In this document: piece after piece, positions 59,380-64,000 of the stretch | Layout: every line of letters begins with the position of its first letter | Numbering within the stretch: the first letter of the stretch is position 1 | Origin: Fasciolopsis buskii | Lineage: Eukaryota; Platyhelminthes; Trematoda; Plagiorchiida; Fasciolidae | Direction of reading: 5' to 3' | Assembly: GCA_008360955.1 (NCBI GenBank) | Contig: LUCM01008884.1 | Span: forward strand, 45,315 to 109,314 | DNA length: 64,000 nucleotides | Made by a program: the position numbers and the translations under genes | Notes under the pieces: generated by a model | Told to the model about the DNA's origin: nothing | Database searches by the model: none | What the model saw: the letters and a program-made list of their open reading frames with translations, nothing else

Positions 59380-60360
59380 CGTCAGAAATGCGCATGGTGG
59401 ACTGTTCGTTGAACAGTCCATAAGAGAACCACCCACGCTTGTGGATCCGATACGTTGATGACAATTTTATGTTCGAAAAACCACAAATGAACCAATTCGA
59501 TCAACACCTAAACACGATAGTGCCCCGCGTAACATTCACCACGGCGGTGGAGAAAGACTCGACACTACCATTTCCCAACATGCTAATTATGACGCAACCG
59601 AACGGGAGCATAAAGACAACCGCCTACAAAAAACCGACGACGAAGGACCGCATACTCAATTTTAAAAGAAACCATCCAACCTGCCACTTGAATAGCTGTG
59701 TAGGTACCCTGTTCCATCGGGCTGACACACTGCAGTACGCAGCACCTACGAAACAAAAGCAATCTAGGTGGCTCAAGTTAGTTGTAGCCAACGGATATCC
59801 AGAATCTTTCATCAACTCTTGTATTCGCAGAAAACAGAGGACTAAGTCGATCGTGGTACTTCCATGCATACGGGAGTGTACAAAACGGTCGAACGCACCC
59901 TACGTCCACTGGATATCACGATCGCCCACAAACTGGCCGGCACCCTGAGATCCATTCTACTCAACATAAAAGAGCGCATCGACCGGCTAACCTATCAGGG
60001 GTAGTTTATTCCTCCCATGCCTCGGCTATGATAATCAATAATTGGTGAGACATGCAAACTATTACGCACACGCTTGCACGAGCAAACCCCACGACGAGCT
60101 TACCCACATTCACAGATATGGAAACACTGTGCACAAACAGGCCATGAGGCCAACGTAAACAACGCAAAGGTAGTCAACCGGGCAAAAAGAAAAGGGGAGC
60201 GACTGATTGATAAACATCCCGTTTATCTTAAGACACGCCATGCAGAATACAGAGGCAGACAGGCGGCCCATTCAGACGGAACTGACGATTCCATTCAGTC
60301 ACTCATTCACGCTTGACAACGAATCCTAGTTTCGATCGAAACGTCACAACAAACTTTATA
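59380..60360 (+). mobile_element. Penelope-like element, RT 3' part and endonuclease remnants
   Basis: WIRYVDDNFMF (about 59440) is the RT catalytic box with both Asp intact. It is followed by LPFPNMLIMTQPNGSIKTTA, YKKPTTKDRILNFKRNHP and NGYPESFINSCIRRK to 59948. Then come stops, and at 60074-60316 HCAQTGHEANVNNAKVVNRA with KRKGERLIDKH, the end of the endonuclease region. TTTCGATCGAAACGTC at about 60332 resembles the CGAAACG motif of PLE termini. The N-terminal RT half is missing or unreadable. Confidence 0.8.
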
Positions 60361-60535
60361 ACTCTGTACGCCTTCTAACCGCCACTATGTATATATATAT
60401 ACCACTGGTTGTCGGTGGCCGCTGATTCAGTAGGTCTGGTCACACCCACGATGATCATTACCGTAAGACACGCGGCTATTTGACTGGCTGCGCTGCAATT
60501 GTGTCATCCTATTTCGTTGTTTTGTTGTCGGATAT

Positions 60536-61090
60536 TTGGTTCGATTCCGTTCTCCGTCCGATGCCACAATCGCTCGGAATTACTTTTGTTCAAAAACCCT
60601 ATCGTTTCTCAACATGGACCGTGATCCCGTATCACCTCAACGATCTTCTAATCGATCTAAAAGAGGCACTCCTGCGGGCTGCCAGACAACTCTAAAATGC
60701 ACCCTTCCAGCCAATCTGTCCATTCCGCCATTGCTGAGTACCAACATCCGTTATTCATTTACGAAAATGTCGGATCTGTCCCTCACACTTCAATCACGGA
60801 TCCATGTTCACTCGTGTGTCATCTGTATACAATAATCGTGGCTGGATATCGCTGATTCATTCGTGTCAATAGAGAGCTTCAGATTCCATCGGCAACACAG
60901 ACTTTCGAACAGTAAGAAGACTGGAGGCGGTGTTGCAACACATAAACTCCTTCTGGTCTGGCAAGTCCGAAGTTGTTTATACGTACTCTCTCGATGGAAT
61001 TGACTGTCTCGTGATAGTGTCATCCTAGGTTTTCTCGCCGTACAAGCACTATCAACGAATTTATACATTGCCCCTTTTTGCTCGCAACGC
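60536..61090 (+). mobile_element. CR1-like non-LTR retrotransposon, endonuclease fragment
   Basis: The + strand reads a leader with PPLLSTNIRYSFTKMSDLSL (about 60726-60785), then QSRIHVHSCVICIQ and, after frame breaks, SKKTGGGVATH (about 60912-60945). It is the same family as 8926-9600 but more complete at the N-terminus. It stops near the TGATAA repeats. Confidence 0.7.
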
Positions 61091-61097
61091 AATGTCA

Positions 61098-61125
61098 CAT
61101 AATGATAACAATGATAATGATAACG
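61098..61125. repeat. (TGATAA)n-type microsatellite
   Basis: Several imperfect TGATAA/TGATAAC units in tandem. Such tails often mark the 3' end of non-LTR elements; on the - strand it could be the tail of an element coming from the right. Confidence 0.7.
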
Positions 61126-61148
61126 TATATTTCGCGATTTGCGAGAAG

Positions 61149-61345
61149 CATGCGCAAGCCAAGATCAAATTTTTACAGAGATGATGCACAGGAAATACGA
61201 ATAGTATAAATCGAAAGGAAAGGGGGTGAGAGCAACCTTAAGTAATTTGAAAGGTTTGTTAGTTTTTGTGCAGTTCTCAACATACGAGAGTCATGCGCAA
61301 GGCAAGATCAAAATTGTGCAAAGAATGCACAGTGCAGACACGGAA
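61149..61345. repeat. Short direct repeats
   Basis: CATGCGCAAGCCAAGATCAA, followed by a TTACAGAGATGATGCACA piece at about 61150-61190, recurs as CATGCGCAAGGCAAGATCAA with TGTGCAAAGAATGCACA at about 61293-61333. The unit spacing is about 143 nt. Confidence 0.7.
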
Positions 61346-61448
61346 AACAGAAACCAAACATGTAGTGCAATGTTTTCCATCACAAGATCATAACAGGCAA
61401 TGTGATTTGCTGAGCACGAAGTTTCGAATTTTAAATCAAAGCTAGATA

Positions 61449-61649
61449 ATGATTCGCAAAGATTTTTCTGTGACTGACTACCAGTCCTGCACTGCGAGTA
61501 ATACTATGTTTGAATGCATCAAAGGTGCGTATTGCGGGCGCAAAATATGGCTGGAGGTCAATGGCTGTCGCCGCCAGTTGGCCGGGATCCTCGAAAATCA
61601 AGAGAGTTATATGGTGGAAATGAGGATCAATATGGATGTGGTAAGGTAA
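61449..61649 (+). CDS. Hypothetical ORF (66 codons), weak Sm-like look
   Basis: The frame starts with ATG and ends in TAA at the GATGTGGTAAGGTAA sequence. GRKIWLEVNGCRRQLAGILE followed by NQESYM recalls the Sm1 motif of SmG-type proteins in residue order, with one extra residue and without the conserved Asp and Asn. There are two alternative readings: a chance frame in purine-rich DNA, or the start of a spliced gene, since GTAAGG lies near its end. Confidence 0.2.
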   Translation: MIRKDFSVTDYQSCTASNTMFECIKGAYCGRKIWLEVNGCRRQLAGILENQESYMVEMRINMDVVR

Positions 61650-61677
61650 TGGAGATAAGTCAAAACTAGGCCGGATA

Positions 61678-62265
61678 TCATACGAGGCGGTATAAAACGC
61701 GAAAAATCTGAAAGCACAGTCTGTTGAGCAAGGAAAGCGACGACTCGGGATGGGAATTGTGCAATCGTAAGACTAATACATGAGGTTTGTTTTGAACAAT
61801 TTTGAGTTCATGAACTTCAGCTTGGTCCGGAGATGAAGGTGGGATTGGAAAAGAAGAGGGAGAACCGGAATCAAATGAGGCAACTTCTGGTGGACTCGTG
61901 TGAAGAACTGTTACCAAGAGCACCGGTCTACTGCCAAATTCCGCAGACCAGAATAGAGATTGATGAAAAATGACGGTCCTCAGCTGTTTTCGAATGTGAA
62001 GATGCATTGTGAACGTCAGTTTACACCACATGCCGATAAAAATACTGTCCTTCGTGAGTTTGTTTTTTATGGTTTTGGCAGAAGAATTTCGGGAAAGAGC
62101 AAGAGGGAGCCAGTACAAAATAGCGCACGTGAACGTAGGAGCTAGAGTGCAGTTTACCACAACAGTGCTAGTGGGTGGGGCTGACCGAGTGCTGGCCACC
62201 CAACCTGAAAATCTCCGTTTGAGGGTGAATGCAGGTGTAATCCGCCAACCTAGCTGCACCCGCAC
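61678..62265 (-). CDS. Hypothetical ORF (195 codons), unrecognised
   Basis: This is the second longest open frame in the window. It is rich in Ser, Pro and Leu, as expected from the pyrimidine-rich - strand. No domain, signal peptide or transposon motif is recognisable. The + strand of the same segment is also open in places (62009-62320), so a compositional artefact is possible. Confidence 0.25.
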   Translation of the reverse strand: MRVQLGWRITPAFTLKRRFSGWVASTRSAPPTSTVVVNCTLAPTFTCAILYWLPLALSRNSSAKTIKNKLTKDSIFIGMWCKLTFTMHLHIRKQLRTVIFHQSLFWSAEFGSRPVLLVTVLHTSPPEVASFDSGSPSSFPIPPSSPDQAEVHELKIVQNKPHVLVLRLHNSHPESSLSLLNRLCFQIFRVLYRLV

Positions 62266-62839
62266 ACCGCTGCAGCCGAGCTGCCCGCCCGATGTGCGCC
62301 GGCCAAAGCGGCGGTTATGACCGCGCCCCGCACTATTGTGGTAACGCCGGTGTACTTGTGGTGTGGAGGAAGGAATTCAAATATGGTAGGGTAAGGGAGA
62401 CATCGTCTTTCCAGGATCGGATAATTGCCAGAGCATGGGCTAAGTATTTCCATCCAAGCAGAACTGTACGGCCTGGAAGAGAGAGAAAAAAGACGGACGG
62501 TAGTCTGGCCTAGCTGCCAGCTGCGGATTAAGAAGCGATCAATCTTACGAGCAGCTCAGAGAAGAAAGTTACTAGAACGCATATTGCAATCCAAAATATA
62601 TGGATGGTTGGTGAGCAATCCGGGCTTTTTTTATAGACATATATTTAAATAGATGGGCTGGCTAATCTAGTGTGTGGATCGTCTACGCTATGGGTAAAGA
62701 GAATGAATTGGTATTTGGTAGAACAGACAAGGAGCAACTGCTGCTGATAATACTAATGACCGAGCTACAAAGATAGATGCACTACGGATTGATTAAATTC
62801 AGCGTGGAAATCATGGATTATATTCCACTCTAGGGGGCC

Positions 62840-63205
62840 GTGCCTTTCGAAAACAAGAAATGGACAGGGCCAGCAGGTATGGTAGATGGAAACGGTCACC
62901 ATGGGAAGAGAAGACACCACGTTGGACTCTATGTTCGTGGCGATGTTATGAGGTCTGAATTGTCTAAAATGGACAAATATCGATGCGGACTGAGAAAGAA
63001 AGAACCCAAGATGATTGCTTTATTTCGTCTGGAGGGTATCGTTTGGGTTTGTCAGAAACCGGGTGATTTCTACGGGCCAGAACCATTTCCTTGGGGAGAG
63101 GAGTTGATGAAAAGTAAGAGTGAGGAGGATAGTGAATTTTTTTTAGAAGACGGTGGCCGGTTATGGTTGCCACACCGTTTTGGCGACGTTTTTGGAATTA
63201 GTTAG
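62840..63205 (+). CDS. Hypothetical ORF (121 codons), unrecognised
   Basis: ATG-less start in GTG context at 62840; an internal ATG lies at 62861. Residues are charged and aromatic (EGIVWVCQKPGDFYGPEPFP and RLWLPHRFGDVFGIS). It ends at TAG followed by GTGAGTG. No domain recognised. Purine-rich composition differs from the rest of the window. Confidence 0.25.
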   Translation: MPFENKKWTGPAGMVDGNGHHGKRRHHVGLYVRGDVMRSELSKMDKYRCGLRKKEPKMIALFRLEGIVWVCQKPGDFYGPEPFPWGEELMKSKSEEDSEFFLEDGGRLWLPHRFGDVFGIS

Positions 63206-63479
63206 GTGAGTGGGTGGGAGAGAGCTGTGGGTGAGCAACCCTATACGCGGTAAGAACGATAAGGTTTATGGATATGAATTCAGACTATTGAGCGATAGGT
63301 ACCGTTTTTTAAGGCAGAGGGACGATAAGGTGCAGCCGACGTGGAACTGCATGTGAGTAAGTCGCATGCGTTGGTGTCGGAGCTCTGTTTGAAGTGGAAG
63401 AGTCTAGGTTGATTCCTATATGATATGAGTATGGAGATTTACTTTCCTTTCCGCAATGACCGCAAAGGTGACATCTATG

Positions 63480-64000
63480 CGTTTTTCAGAAGCCCAATCC
63501 AGTTTCATACACTCGATCCTCAAGAGAGTATGGGTGGTACAGGATATTGAAAAAGGGTACAGTAACTACTGTACGTATTTCGTCTTTAAATGCAATAGAC
63601 AATGGTGACGAAATGCGCAACTGCTGTGGAAGTTTATTCCATAATGACGAATATCTAACAATAAAGAAGTTGGCTCTAACGGAAGTCTTGGGAACTGGGA
63701 GAGTTATAGTGGAATCCGCATTTCGGAGAGGGTATGGGAGTGAGTTTCTAACACGAGGTGCAGAGACGCAGCTGTCCCCCGTGATAATATTTTTAAAGAG
63801 TGCCAGGTTTACTCTTATGCGTCAGAGCCACAAGGGATCTAATTTCAGCGAATCACAGCGATCCATGTAATTTAGGTTTACATAGTAGCCAATCAACTGC
63901 TTGGTAAATGCATACTGGATGTTTTCAATCGCCACTCTGTCGCATTGCTTCATGTTAGAGCAGACTAAAGAGCAATGCTCCAGAATGGGTCTGACGTGGG
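63480..64000 (-). mobile_element. CR1/Jockey-like retrotransposon C-terminal end, runs off the window
   Basis: From the right edge the - strand reads HVRPILEHCSLVCSNMKQCD, AIENIQYAFTKQLIGYY, MDRCDSLKLDPLWL, a TGA stop, RIRVNLALFKNIITGDSC, and later FFIVRYSSLWNKLPQQLRIS with IAFKDEIR. These are the conserved post-RT motifs of CR1 and Jockey elements (RPILEY, ERL..L.L..L..RR..DL, WN.LP, FK). One in-frame TGA stands where Arg is usual, so this copy is probably dead. The RT should lie just beyond position 64000. Confidence 0.8.

Overview
The window looks like nuclear DNA of a parasitic flatworm (trematode or cestode; I cannot tell which). It is intron-dominated, has eukaryotic GT-AG splice sites, and is full of decayed retrotransposons. 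These are mainly RTE-like elements resembling the schistosome SR2 type, Penelope-like elements (PLEs), and a CR1/Jockey-like family. I see no bacterial features, tRNA, rRNA or CRISPR array. Assignment to flatworms rests on resemblance of the transposon proteins and is an inference.

The one clear host gene runs on the + strand through at least positions 121-42007. Nine 87-nt exons each encode exactly one C2H2 zinc finger. All begin and end in phase 1 and all have consensus splice sites. When joined they give an open in-register array of nine fingers with 7-residue linkers. The fingers alternate strictly between two subtypes, A (1,3,5,7,9) and B (2,4,6,8), and the intron sequence next to the exons follows the same alternation. 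This points to growth by duplication of a two-exon, two-finger unit. The 5' end lies left of the window. Candidate downstream exons, all phase 1, are at 42699-43108 (long, ends in a stop, two AATAAA signals follow), 55710-55772 (short, symmetrical) and 58952-59037 (short acidic tail with a stop).

The introns, by region: 0-4 kb has an imperfect inverted repeat and a decayed + strand RTE. 5-6 kb has an RTE 3' fragment with an (ATC)n tail. 6.7-6.9 and 27.8-28.0 kb share a SINE-like repeat. 8.9-9.6 kb is a CR1-like endonuclease fragment. 12.3-16.2 kb holds the longest RTE, on the - strand, with endonuclease, RT and C-terminal parts but several frameshifts. 16.7-17.8, 20.2-21.7 and 26.5-27 kb hold decayed reverse transcriptase pieces. 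24.6-25.15 kb is a fold-back repeat. 28.5-35.1 kb is a composite of three RTE fragments containing an exact 2052-bp tandem duplication across a single N, probably an assembly artefact. 39.2-40.3 kb is an RTE 3' half. 40.3-41.7 kb is a PLE with RT and GIY-YIG-like endonuclease. 42.0-43.4 kb has PLE termini, including a perfect 66-bp palindrome and a second single N.

Downstream, 44.0-51.5 kb is another RTE composite. Its first 2.4 kb is a near-identical copy of the 31.1-33.5 kb segment. 52.6-54.9 kb is a further - strand RTE. 56-60.4 kb has PLE and RTE fragments around the candidate last exons. 60.5-61.1 kb is a CR1-like endonuclease fragment. 61.1-63.5 kb is a purine-skewed block with unrecognised ORFs. 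63.5-64 kb is the 3' end of a CR1-like element on the - strand running off the window. None of the transposon ORFs looks fully intact.
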